From: Massilia sp. KIM
GTDB taxonomy: Bacteria; Pseudomonadota; Gammaproteobacteria; Burkholderiales; Burkholderiaceae_D
Direction: 5' to 3'
NCBI RefSeq assembly: GCF_002007115.1
Contig: NZ_MVAD01000003.1
Location: 124,001-188,000 of the forward strand
Length of the DNA stretch: 64,000 nt
Below are positions 1-8,420 of this stretch, in pieces; position 1 is the stretch's first letter, and each line of letters opens with the position of its first letter. The translations under genes and the position numbers were made by a program. The notes under the pieces are model-generated. The model was not told the origin of the DNA, searched no databases, and saw nothing but the letters and a program-made list of their open reading frames with translations.

Positions 1-107
1 CCAGCTCACGCACCGTTGACGAGTCCGGTGGCGCCTGCGCGCCAACCGTGCTGAACTATCCGGGCGGGCCGGCACGCCCGGCCGCGCCCACGTCCAGCGG
101 AGCGCGC

Positions 108-3100
108 ATGAATCCAGCCGATTTTTCCAGCCTCACGCCGGCCCAGGTCGCCGACCTGCGCCGCAAGCTCGAGGCGGCCGGCTGCCATCCGCCGCCGCAG
201 GTCGCTTCCCTGGCCGAACTCGATCCCGCCCTGGCGCTGCTGCGGCGGCGCTTCAACCTGCCCGACAGCGAGGGCCTGGACGCCGCCACCCTGCGCTGCC
301 TGGACGGCTGCGCCGGCACCGTGTTCGGCGACGTCCTCGACGACGAGCTGCGGCTCCTGCGTCCCGATGCGTCGCCGCCGTCGGCCCCATCCGCCGCGCC
401 GCCCGACCCCGAGGAGCTGCTGGCGCGCGCCCACGCCGGCATGCTCACCGGGCTGGCCCTGTCCGGCGGCGGCGTGCGCAGCGCCACCTTCGGCCTGGGC
501 GCCCTGCAGGCGCTGGCCGGCATACGTTTCCTGAGCCGGATCGACTACCTGTCCACCGTCTCGGGCGGCGGCTTCATCGGCGGCTGGCTGTCGCGCTGCA
601 TCCATGCCCAGGGCGGCGACGTGGCCGCCGTCGAGGCCATGCTGGCGCCCCACGTGGGCGCGCGCGAGGCGCCGGCGGTGCGCTTCCTGCGCCAGTACAG
701 CAACTACCTGTCGCCGCGCGGGGGCATGTTCAGCGCCGACACCTGGACCCTGATCGGCACCTACATCCGCAACACCGGCCTGAACCTGGCCATGCTGGTG
801 GCCTGGCTGTGTGCCCTGCTGCTGCTGCCGCGCGCCTGCGTGTGGGCGGTGCACCGGGTGGTCACGCCCGGCGGGCCCTGGGCCCACCTGTCCGACATCG
901 CCTGGATCCTGGGCGTGGCCCTGTTCCTGGTGGCCGTGTTCTGCACCGCGCTCTCGATCTCCAGCAAACCCGCCAGCTCGCGCGGGCTGCGCCGCTTTCC
1001 GCTGTCGCAGGGCGCGGTCCTGTGGTGCATCAACCTGCCCCTGGTGCTGGCCGGCTTCCTCGGCAGCCTGGGCCTGTGGCCGCACGGCGGCGTCACCCTC
1101 ACCTGGGACGGCAGCGCCCTGCCCGCGGCCCTGCACGGCGAATGGGGCTGGCTGCTGGCGCCGGGGGTGGTCTACTTCATCGTCTGGGCCTGCGGCTGGT
1201 ACCTGGCGCACGACCGCGAAAGCCCCTACCGGCGCACCGGCTACACCCTGTGCGTGGCCGGCCTGTGCGTGGTGCTGCTGGTGCTGATCGAGGCCGGCCA
1301 GCGCTTCGCGCCCGAGGTCGCGCCCTTCTGGGGCCGGCGCCTGGCGCCGCTGGTGCAGGCGCTGTGGGGCTTGATCACCCTGCTGCCGGTGGTGGCGCTC
1401 GGCCTGGCACTGGATACGCGCCTGGCCCGCGAGCGTCCGCTGCGCGACCTGACCCGGGCCGAGCTGGGCGAAGGCCTGTCGCACTTCCTGTGCGCCACCG
1501 GCGCGCTGACCCTGGGCACGGTGCTGCTGCTGGCGGGCCTGGCGGCGCTGCCCTCGCCGGCCTCGCACCCGGTGCTCAACAACGCCATCGCCCTGAGCAG
1601 CTTCGGCATGCCGCTCATGATGGCGCTGTTCGCCAGCACCACCACCCTGATGATCGGCCTGATCGGCCGCCTTTACAGCGACGCCAGCCGCGAATGGTGG
1701 AACCGCCAGGGCGCCTGGGCCGCGATCTTCGCGCTCACCTGGCTGGCGGCCTTCGGCGTCAGCTTCTTCCTGGCGCCGCTGCTGCACTGGGGCTGGCTGA
1801 CCTACGACCTGTGGTCCAACCTCGGCACCCTGGCCGGCTGGCTGGCGATGACCGCCTTCGGCCTGAAGGCCGGCAGCGGCACCGCGACCGGCATGCGCGG
1901 ACTCCCGCCCTCGCGCCTGGACCTGGCGGCGCGCCTGGCGCCCTATGTCTTCACGGTCGGGATCTTCGCGCTCCTGAGCACCCTGGTGCAGGCGGTGGTG
2001 GCCTGGCCCAGCGTCTACTGTCCGCACGGCCAGCTGTCCTGCGTGTACGCGGCGCACGCGGGCGCCACCCTGGCCACCAGCGGCCAGACCCTGGCGCTGG
2101 CCTTCGCCGCCTTCCTGGGCGCGGCCCTGGTGCTCGGCTGGCGGGTCGACATCAACAAGTTCTCGCTCTACATGCTGTACCGCAACCGCGTGGTGCGCGC
2201 CTACTTCGGAGCCAGCAACGACGCGCGCCAGCCCCACCCCTTCACCGGCTTCGACCCGAACGACGACCTGCTCCTGAGCGAACTGCACAGCCAGCGTCCC
2301 TACCCCATCATCAACACCTCGCTCAGCCTGGTGAGCGGCGAGGAACTGGCCTGGCGCACGCGACGCGCCGCGTCCTTCGCCTTCACGCCGCGCTGGTGCG
2401 GCTTCGAGCTGCCGCCGCTGCCGCACGGCGGCCTGCCGCGCCAGGACGGCGAAGCGGCGCGCGGCTGCTACCGCCCCACCGCGCAATACGCCTCGCGCTC
2501 CGGCGTGGGCAACGACGACGACGCCGGGGTGCGCCTGGGCATGGCGGTGGCGCTGTCCGGGGCGGCGGCCAGCCCCAACATGGGCGCGCATTCCTCGCCG
2601 CCGCTGAACTTCCTGATGACCATGTTCAACGTGCGCCTCGGCCGCTGGTGCCCGAATCCGCGCCGCCCGAGCTGGACCAGCTCCTCGCCGCCGATCGGGT
2701 TGTTCAGCCTCCTGGCCGAGCTGTTCGGCATGACCAACACCGACGCGCCCTACGTCCACCTGTCCGACGGCGGGCACTTCGAGAACCTCGGCATCTACGA
2801 GCTGGTGCGCCGGCGCTGCCGCCTGGTGATCGCGGTCGACGTGGCCACCGACCGCCTGCTGGCCTTCGAGGACCTGGGCAACGCGATCCGCCGCTGCGCC
2901 ACCGACCTGCACGTGCGGATCGACCTGGACGTTTCGCGCCTGGATCTGCGCAAGGACACGGGACTGTGCGGGGCGAGCTGCGCGGCGGGGCGGATTCGCT
3001 ACAGCCTGACGGACCGCGATGCGGTGGACGGGGTGCTGCTGTACCTGAAGCCGGCGATCGTCGGCAACGAGAACGCGGATGTGCTGAATTACCGGCGCCT

Positions 3101-3350
3101 GCATCCGGATTACCCGCACCAGAGCACGGCGGACCAGTGGTTCGACGATGCGCAGTTCGAGAGCTATCGGGCGCTGGGGCAGCACGTGGCGGAGTGCGCG
3201 CTGCGCGAGGCTGTGCATGCGGCCAGGCGCGCGGATGGGGGGATCGATATCGAGGTCTTGTGCGGGCAGTTGCTGCGCAGGCATGGCGCGGCGGGACAGG
3301 TGGCGGGGGCGGAGGCGCCGCCAGGCTTGGTGCGTGAGCGCTGTCGTTAG
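108..3350 (+). CDS. Patatin-like phospholipase with large transmembrane insertion
   Basis: Predicted serine lipid acyl hydrolase of the patatin family, 1080 residues. The glycine-rich oxyanion motif SGGGVRSATFG lies near residue 119, the nucleophile serine in STVSGGGF at residue 152, and the catalytic aspartate in DGGHFENLG at residue 887. Between serine and aspartate are several hydrophobic stretches (roughly residues 230-700) that look like membrane helices, so the catalytic dyad is split by an integral membrane region and the enzyme probably sits at the inner membrane. I chose the ATG at 108, which has a purine-rich CGGAG before it; an in-frame ATG at 48 would add 20 residues unlike the family. 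The gene stands alone and is convergent to the minus-strand regulator at 3576. The substrate cannot be told from sequence. Confidence 0.85.
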   Translation: MNPADFSSLTPAQVADLRRKLEAAGCHPPPQVASLAELDPALALLRRRFNLPDSEGLDAATLRCLDGCAGTVFGDVLDDELRLLRPDASPPSAPSAAPPDPEELLARAHAGMLTGLALSGGGVRSATFGLGALQALAGIRFLSRIDYLSTVSGGGFIGGWLSRCIHAQGGDVAAVEAMLAPHVGAREAPAVRFLRQYSNYLSPRGGMFSADTWTLIGTYIRNTGLNLAMLVAWLCALLLLPRACVWAVHRVVTPGGPWAHLSDIAWILGVALFLVAVFCTALSISSKPASSRGLRRFPLSQGAVLWCINLPLVLAGFLGSLGLWPHGGVTLTWDGSALPAALHGEWGWLLAPGVVYFIVWACGWYLAHDRESPYRRTGYTLCVAGLCVVLLVLIEAGQRFAPEVAPFWGRRLAPLVQALWGLITLLPVVALGLALDTRLARERPLRDLTRAELGEGLSHFLCATGALTLGTVLLLAGLAALPSPASHPVLNNAIALSSFGMPLMMALFASTTTLMIGLIGRLYSDASREWWNRQGAWAAIFALTWLAAFGVSFFLAPLLHWGWLTYDLWSNLGTLAGWLAMTAFGLKAGSGTATGMRGLPPSRLDLAARLAPYVFTVGIFALLSTLVQAVVAWPSVYCPHGQLSCVYAAHAGATLATSGQTLALAFAAFLGAALVLGWRVDINKFSLYMLYRNRVVRAYFGASNDARQPHPFTGFDPNDDLLLSELHSQRPYPIINTSLSLVSGEELAWRTRRAASFAFTPRWCGFELPPLPHGGLPRQDGEAARGCYRPTAQYASRSGVGNDDDAGVRLGMAVALSGAAASPNMGAHSSPPLNFLMTMFNVRLGRWCPNPRRPSWTSSSPPIGLFSLLAELFGMTNTDAPYVHLSDGGHFENLGIYELVRRRCRLVIAVDVATDRLLAFEDLGNAIRRCATDLHVRIDLDVSRLDLRKDTGLCGASCAAGRIRYSLTDRDAVDGVLLYLKPAIVGNENADVLNYRRLHPDYPHQSTADQWFDDAQFESYRALGQHVAECALREAVHAARRADGGIDIEVLCGQLLRRHGAAGQVAGAEAPPGLVRERCR

Positions 3351-3377
3351 CTCAATCCAAGCTGGTTGGCTCCTAAA

Positions 3378-3531
3378 CGTCGTTCCCGCGAAGGCGGGAA
3401 CCCAAGTTTCTCTGCGTAGCGACCGGCGTTTTTCGTGGCGACGCACGCAAACTTGGGTTCCCGCCTTCGCGGGAACGACGAGGTAGTGGTCGGTCGATGG
3501 TTGCTTGGGTTCCCACCTACGCGGGAAGTCG
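3378..3531. repeat. REP-like palindromic repeats, perfect inverted pair plus partial copy
   Basis: Two 32-bp elements (3378-3409 and 3449-3480) are exact reverse complements of each other. Each holds the imperfect stem TTCCCGC/GCGGGAA followed by CCCAAGTTT. A degraded third copy is at 3507-3531. The pair lies between the convergent 3' ends of the phospholipase and the TPR regulator. A 26-bp direct repeat beginning CGACGAGGTAGTGG (3477 and 3551, one mismatch) overlaps the cluster. The form recalls REP/BIME elements and the neisserial dRS3 repeat (ATTCCC-N8-GGGAAT). Confidence 0.85.
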
Positions 3532-3575
3532 TAGGCGCCAGTGGCGCGTACGACGAGGTAGTGGTCGGCCGATGG

Positions 3576-5345
3576 TCAGGCTGCGGTTGCGTCCCGCTCC
3601 GATGGTGTCTTCGCCGGAGTACCCGCCGACGCATCCGCGGATGTATCCCCCGGCGTCTCCTCCAGCCCCGCCTCGGTCACCGTCTCCTCCCCGTCCGGCT
3701 TCGGCAACAACATGGTCAGCTGTTCCATCAGCTGCGCGAAGCGCTGCTGCCCCGGCTGCAGGTAATCGACCCGCTCCAGGATGGCATGCGCCTCCGCGTC
3801 CAGGTCCGGATCGTAGCCGCGCTGCTGCATGTGCGAGATCAGGATCTGCACCGCGTTGAACAGGATGCGCACGTTGTTCGGCAACGCCTTGCGCGCATTG
3901 CGCATCCATTCCGCGGCCTCGGTCAGCTTGCCGGTCTTCCACAGCAGCACGCCCTGGTTCATCAGGTCCACCGCTTCCTTGCGCGAGGCGCGGATCAGGT
4001 CCTGGCCCTCTTCGCCCATGCGCGCCTTGTCAAAGATGCCCTGCACTTCTTCCAGCAGCTGGGTGTTGTCGTGGTTGTTGCGCACCACGTAGCACAGCAG
4101 CTCGGCCGGCGCGTCCTTGACGCCGACTGCGAACAGCAGGGTCGCCATCTCGAGGCAGGTGGCGGTGTCGGGCCGGCCCGGGCTTTCCTGCAGCAGCGCT
4201 TCGAGCTCGTCGCCCGCCTTGCGCGCGCGCCGGTAGTCGCCGCTCTCGTGGTAGACCAGGCCTTCGGTGATCTTGGTGCGCAGGGGCATGTCCTCGTGGT
4301 CGGCGCCGAACTCGCGCTGGGCCATGGTGAGCAGCTGCAGCGCCTCCTTGGGGTCGTTTTTCAGGCCGCACACCCGCGCCAGCCCGAGGTAGGCGTCGGG
4401 CGTCTTGCGGATCGAGTACTCGCCGATCGCGATGCACTTGCGGAAGGCCTTCTCGGCCATCGGGATGTTCCCCAGGCGCAGGCAGGCCTGCCCCAGGTTG
4501 CGCTGGCGCGGCACCGAATTGGGCGAGAGCTTGGCCGCGCGCTCCAGCACCGCGGCCGCCTCCTCGTGCCGGCCCAGGCCCTGGTAGCAGCGCGCCAGCT
4601 GGTCGTAGGCGTCGATGTAGTAGCGGTTCTCGGCGATCACGGTCTGGAACATCTGGCGCGCCTGCTCGAACTCGCCGTCCGCCATGCGGATCTTGGCCAG
4701 GCCGGCGCGCGCCCACTGGTATTCGCGCTGGCCCAGCACGCGCTCGTAGACTTCGCGCGCCTTGCCTGGCTCGCCGCTCTTCTCCATCAGGCGCGCCTTC
4801 ATGCGCAGCAGCTCGATCTCGTGTACGCGGCTGGCCGCGATCTGCTCGTCGCACAGGCGCGCCGCGCGCAGGTAGTCCTTCTCGGCATAGGCCTGGTCGA
4901 TCATGTGGAACACCTGCTTCTTGCGCCACACCCGGTTCAGGCGCGTGAGCAGCACGCCTTCGGTGATCGGCTTGACCAGGTAGGCGTCCGGCTGGTGCTC
5001 GGCCGCGCCCATCACCGATTCCACGCTCTTCTCCGCCGACACCATCAGGAACACGCTGGACGGCATCAGGAGATTGCGGATCCGGACCTCTTCCAGCACC
5101 TGCTGGCCGTTCTTGCCCTCGCCCAGGTTGTAGTCGCACAGGACCACGTCGTAGCGGGTGCGGTTCAGCAGGGCCATGGCTTCGCCGCCGCTGGACGCCT
5201 GGTCGATGTTGCGCGCGCCCAGGCTGCGCAGGCTTTCGCGCAGCAGCTGGCGCACGCCGATGAAGTCGTCGACCACCAGGTAGTTCTTGCCGGCCCAGTC
5301 GATCTGCTCGAGCACCGGCGGATTGGCGAGAGGAATCGCACTCAT
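3576..5345 (-). CDS. Response regulator with C-terminal TPR array
   Basis: A 589-residue protein with an N-terminal receiver domain (about residues 20-140; acidic pair in LVVDDF, phospho-acceptor Asp71 in VLCDYNLG, conserved Lys in LVKPIT) and a long alpha-helical C-terminal part with tetratricopeptide repeats (for example RQRNLGQACLRLGNIPMAEK). There is no DNA-binding domain, so output is probably through protein-protein contacts. The start is the ATG at 5345, whose ATGA overlaps the stop of the upstream histidine kinase, so the two are translationally coupled and almost certainly partners. The C-terminal tail is rich in Glu, Thr and Ala. Similar receiver-TPR proteins occur in Pseudomonas and betaproteobacteria; their targets are mostly unknown. 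Confidence 0.85.
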   Translation of the reverse strand: MSAIPLANPPVLEQIDWAGKNYLVVDDFIGVRQLLRESLRSLGARNIDQASSGGEAMALLNRTRYDVVLCDYNLGEGKNGQQVLEEVRIRNLLMPSSVFLMVSAEKSVESVMGAAEHQPDAYLVKPITEGVLLTRLNRVWRKKQVFHMIDQAYAEKDYLRAARLCDEQIAASRVHEIELLRMKARLMEKSGEPGKAREVYERVLGQREYQWARAGLAKIRMADGEFEQARQMFQTVIAENRYYIDAYDQLARCYQGLGRHEEAAAVLERAAKLSPNSVPRQRNLGQACLRLGNIPMAEKAFRKCIAIGEYSIRKTPDAYLGLARVCGLKNDPKEALQLLTMAQREFGADHEDMPLRTKITEGLVYHESGDYRRARKAGDELEALLQESPGRPDTATCLEMATLLFAVGVKDAPAELLCYVVRNNHDNTQLLEEVQGIFDKARMGEEGQDLIRASRKEAVDLMNQGVLLWKTGKLTEAAEWMRNARKALPNNVRILFNAVQILISHMQQRGYDPDLDAEAHAILERVDYLQPGQQRFAQLMEQLTMLLPKPDGEETVTEAGLEETPGDTSADASAGTPAKTPSERDATAA

Positions 5346-6043
5346 GGCAGGGTCAGGATGAAGCAGCCGCCGCCCAGGCTGCCGCCATTTTCCAGGCGCA
5401 CGCTGCCCGCGCGCTCGCGGTGGCGGTGCATCTTCGCCACCTCGCTGGAGAAGTGCAGGCCCAGGCCGGCGCTGTTGGTCAGGAAGTTGACGCCGCTGCC
5501 GCGTCCGGCCGGCGCACCGATCTCCAGGAAGGCGGGCGGGAAGCCGGCGCCGTTGTCCTCGACGCGGATCTCCAGCATGCCGTCCACCTCGCGTAGCGCC
5601 AGCAGGATGCGGTCGCGCGTGTAGTGGACCGCGTTGTTGATGGCGTGCGAGACCACGCCCACGATCAGGTCTTCGTCGAAGTGCCAGATCAGTTGCGGGT
5701 CGAACTCGAGGTCGAGTGCGATGCCGCGCGACTCCAGCAGCACGCGCTCGAGCGCCACCACCTGCTCGACCAGCTGGCCGACCTCGAGCGGCTGGACGTC
5801 GAACGGGTATTCGGGCTGGCCGACGCGCTTGTACAGGGCCAGCAACTGCATCAGGTTGTCGTTCAGGCGGCGCGTCTGGTAGAGCATCTGCGCCATCTGC
5901 GCGTACGCCTTCTCGGTCTCGGGCGAAGCCCCGTCCAGCAGGCGTTCGAGCGTGCCCGACAGGACGCTGATCGAGTTCTTCATGTCGTGCGCGGTCGACG
6001 CCAGGAACATGAACAGCTCGTTCGAATGCGGTGCTTCTTCCAT
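5342..6043 (-). CDS. Short cytosolic sensor histidine kinase
   Basis: A 233-residue kinase made of only a dimerisation/phospho-acceptor helix and an ATPase domain. The H-box is ASTAHDMKNSISVL (His19), the N-box is INNAVHYTRD, and the G1 region is VEDNGAGFPP. There is no membrane segment and no recognisable sensor domain, so the signal must come from a partner protein or another kinase. Its stop overlaps the start of the receiver-TPR gene by four bases (ATGA). The layout implies one two-component unit transcribed from the AT-rich region around 6060-6160. Confidence 0.87.
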   Translation of the reverse strand: MEEAPHSNELFMFLASTAHDMKNSISVLSGTLERLLDGASPETEKAYAQMAQMLYQTRRLNDNLMQLLALYKRVGQPEYPFDVQPLEVGQLVEQVVALERVLLESRGIALDLEFDPQLIWHFDEDLIVGVVSHAINNAVHYTRDRILLALREVDGMLEIRVEDNGAGFPPAFLEIGAPAGRGSGVNFLTNSAGLGLHFSSEVAKMHRHRERAGSVRLENGGSLGGGCFILTLP

Positions 6044-6165
6044 CCCGTCTCAGCCCTCGGGCCCTCAAAAAGTTACTGTCAGTAAATTATACCTGCCAAA
6101 AACTGGCGAAACCGCAGGGAGGGGATTTCGTCGCGCTCATTTGCACTACCGCAACAAAATATTGT

Positions 6166-7827
6166 TCAGTCGTCAAGGACCTGTGGCGCGCGGCCGCTGC
6201 GCCGCGCACGCAGCACGAAGCGCGCCGGATCGAGCGCGTCCACCAGGCTGGTTTCCAGCGGCAGTGGCTCGCCTTCGAGCTGGGCGGCGAGCAGCTCGGC
6301 CGCCAGCGGCGCCCAGATCAGGCCGCGCGAGGCATAGCCCAGCAGGGCGTGCAGGCCGGGGTGGCGCGGCACATCGCGCAGGCGCTCGGTGCCGCCGGCG
6401 GCGGCGAAGTCGGGCAGGCGGCCGACCAGCGGCAGGCGGTCCGGGGCCACGCAGCGGAAACCCACGCGGCCGGCCAGCGGCGCCCCAGACGCCGCCTGCG
6501 GATCGGACACCAGGGCGCGCATGCGCGCCAGGTTCTCTTCCTGGCTGGCGGCGCGCAATTGTGGATCGGGGTCCAGGTCGTAGGTCGCCCCGGCGCAGAC
6601 CACGCCGCCCGCCGCCGGGGTCAGGTAGGCTTCGCGGCACAGCACCAGGGGCAGCGACGGCGCCTGGGCGGCGTCGAGATGGGTCACCTGGCCGCGCAGG
6701 ACGGACAGCGGCAGCCGGGCCGCCTGGACCATGCGCAGCGCGCCCGCGCCATTGGCCAGCACCACGCTGGGCGCGCGGCCCAGCTCCGCACCGTCGGCGC
6801 CGCGCGCCAGCCATTCCCCTTCCGCGCGCTCGAGGGCCACCTCGCCGACGCCGAAACGGCGCGTCAGGCGCTCGCCGCAGGCAGCCAGCATGGTCTCGCA
6901 CACGCTGCCGGGACGGGCCCAGCCACCTTGCGGGAACAGCCAGCCGCCGTCCGGCGCCGGCAGGCCGAGCAGGCTGGACGCTTCCGGCGCTTCCAGCCAG
7001 CGCGCGAATTCCGCCGGCGGCGCGCCCTCCTGCGCGATGGCGCGCGAGACGGCCGCGTGCCCGGCGTCGCGCGCCAGTTGCAGCACGCCGCAGCGCTGGC
7101 CCTCGATGGCGGCGCCGACGCCGCCCAGCTGCTCCCACAGGCGCAGCGCGTACAGGTAGGCGGCGCGGGTCAGGCGGGTGGGGATGTTGTCGTCGCGGGA
7201 CAGCAAGGGCATGAAGATGCCGGCCAGGTTGCCCGATGCTTCCATCGCCGGGCCCGGATGGCGCTCCAGCAGCGTCACCTGCCAGCCGCGCGCGCACAGG
7301 CGCTGGGCGGCGGCGGAACCCGCCAGGCCGGCGCCGATCACCAGCGCGCGCCGCTCGGGCGTGGGCGCGACCGGCAGGCGCGGCTTGCGGCTCGCGAACA
7401 CCGCGTGCGGGCCCTCGCCCTCGAACACGAAACCCTGGGCGCGCAGGGATGCGCGCTGTTCCTCGTCGAGGGCGGATGCTTCCAGGCGCGCGGCGAGCGC
7501 CGTGATGCGCGCCAGCGGACGGGCGAAGGCGGCTCCGGGCATGGCAGGCGCGTGCAGGCGGATCCAATCGAGGCTCGCGGAGAGCTGGCCCAATGCGGCG
7601 TCGAGCGGCGCGGCGAGCAGGTCCAGGGTCAGGCCGGGTTCAGGCTGGAGGATGCGGTGAAAGCCCGGCATCAGGCCATCGGCCAGCGCCACCACGTGCA
7701 GGGTTCGCGGGCGCTCCGGATCGGCGCGCCAGGCCGCGATCAGTCCCGCGACGCCGGCGCCGTCGCCATAGGCGCTGTCGAAGACGGTGTAGCGCGTGCG
7801 GCCGCGCCAGTGCTGCTGCAGATTCAC
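6166..7827 (-). CDS. mnmC: MnmC-like FAD-dependent tRNA U34 oxidoreductase with degenerate methyltransferase part
   Basis: The C-terminal ~390 residues form a DAO-type FAD oxidoreductase: dinucleotide-binding motif ALVIGAGLAGSAAAQRL near residue 190, and GRVGFRCVAPDRLPLVG plus GYASRGLIWAPL near the C terminus, as in MnmC, which converts cmnm5(s2)U34 to nm5(s2)U34 in tRNA wobble bases. MnmC normally also has an N-terminal SAM methyltransferase domain of about 250 residues that completes mnm5. Here that part is only about 170 residues; the usual GFGTGLNF SAM loop reads AYGDGAGV, and the DGFAPxKNP motif is not found. Methyl transfer is therefore doubtful. The start is GTG at 7827, 15 bp after the tag gene. 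Confidence 0.8.
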   Translation of the reverse strand: MNLQQHWRGRTRYTVFDSAYGDGAGVAGLIAAWRADPERPRTLHVVALADGLMPGFHRILQPEPGLTLDLLAAPLDAALGQLSASLDWIRLHAPAMPGAAFARPLARITALAARLEASALDEEQRASLRAQGFVFEGEGPHAVFASRKPRLPVAPTPERRALVIGAGLAGSAAAQRLCARGWQVTLLERHPGPAMEASGNLAGIFMPLLSRDDNIPTRLTRAAYLYALRLWEQLGGVGAAIEGQRCGVLQLARDAGHAAVSRAIAQEGAPPAEFARWLEAPEASSLLGLPAPDGGWLFPQGGWARPGSVCETMLAACGERLTRRFGVGEVALERAEGEWLARGADGAELGRAPSVVLANGAGALRMVQAARLPLSVLRGQVTHLDAAQAPSLPLVLCREAYLTPAAGGVVCAGATYDLDPDPQLRAASQEENLARMRALVSDPQAASGAPLAGRVGFRCVAPDRLPLVGRLPDFAAAGGTERLRDVPRHPGLHALLGYASRGLIWAPLAAELLAAQLEGEPLPLETSLVDALDPARFVLRARRSGRAPQVLDD

Positions 7828-7842
7828 GTCAGCCGCTTCCGC

Positions 7843-8406
7843 TCAACGCCCCGTACGGCAGAAACATTGCGGGTCGTGGTCGTTGACCAGGCCGACGCAC
7901 TGCATGTAGGCGTAGACGATGGTGGAGCCGACGAACTTGAAACCGCGCTTGGACAAGTCCTTGGAGATGCGGTCGGACAGCTCGGTGCGCGCCGGGCGAT
8001 GGCCGTCGGCGAAGTCGTTGACCAGCGGCTTGCCGTCGACGAAGTCCCACAGGTAGCTGTCGAGCGTCTGGCCCTGCGCACGCATCGCCAGGTAGGCCTT
8101 GGCGTTGGTGATCGCCGCCGCCACCTTGAGGCGGTTGCGCACGATGCCGGGATTGGCCAGCAGCTCGGCGACCTTGTCGTCGCCATAGGCGGCGATTCTA
8201 TCCGCGTCCCAGCCGTCGAAGGCGGCGCGGTAGTTCTCGCGCTTGTTCAGGATGGTCTCCCAGGACAGGCCGGCCTGCGCCCCCTCGAGATTGAGCATCT
8301 CGAACAGGGTGTTCTCGTCGTGGCAGGGCACGCCCCACTCATTGTCGTGGTAGGCGACGTAGCGCGGGTTGGCCATGTTGGCCCAGGAGCAGCGGATCTT
8401 GGTCAT
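7843..8406 (-). CDS. tag: DNA-3-methyladenine glycosylase I
   Basis: Base-excision repair enzyme that removes 3-methyladenine from alkylated DNA; 187 residues, the usual family length. The N terminus MTKIRCSWAN with AYHDNEWGVP, and the C-terminal NDHDPQCFC, supply the Cys/His set that binds the structural zinc in Tag. The pocket-region sequence LSWETILNKRENYR is also conserved. I start at the ATG at 8406; upstream in-frame codons give unrelated sequence that overlaps the next gene. It lies 15 bp before mnmC and 14 bp after the MocR regulator gene, all on the minus strand. Confidence 0.93.
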   Translation of the reverse strand: MTKIRCSWANMANPRYVAYHDNEWGVPCHDENTLFEMLNLEGAQAGLSWETILNKRENYRAAFDGWDADRIAAYGDDKVAELLANPGIVRNRLKVAAAITNAKAYLAMRAQGQTLDSYLWDFVDGKPLVNDFADGHRPARTELSDRISKDLSKRGFKFVGSTIVYAYMQCVGLVNDHDPQCFCRTGR

Positions 8407-8420
8407 CGCGCCAGTATAAA

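Noticed and set aside
6..3446. A 1146-codon open frame antisense to the patatin-like gene
   Set aside because: It mirrors the third-position GC bias of the real gene, is dominated by Arg/Gln/Ala without domain signature, and runs through REP repeats.
3378..3480. Reading the first REP pair as a terminator between convergent genes
   Set aside because: There is no T-run after either stem, and the same element occurs elsewhere in places where no terminator is expected.
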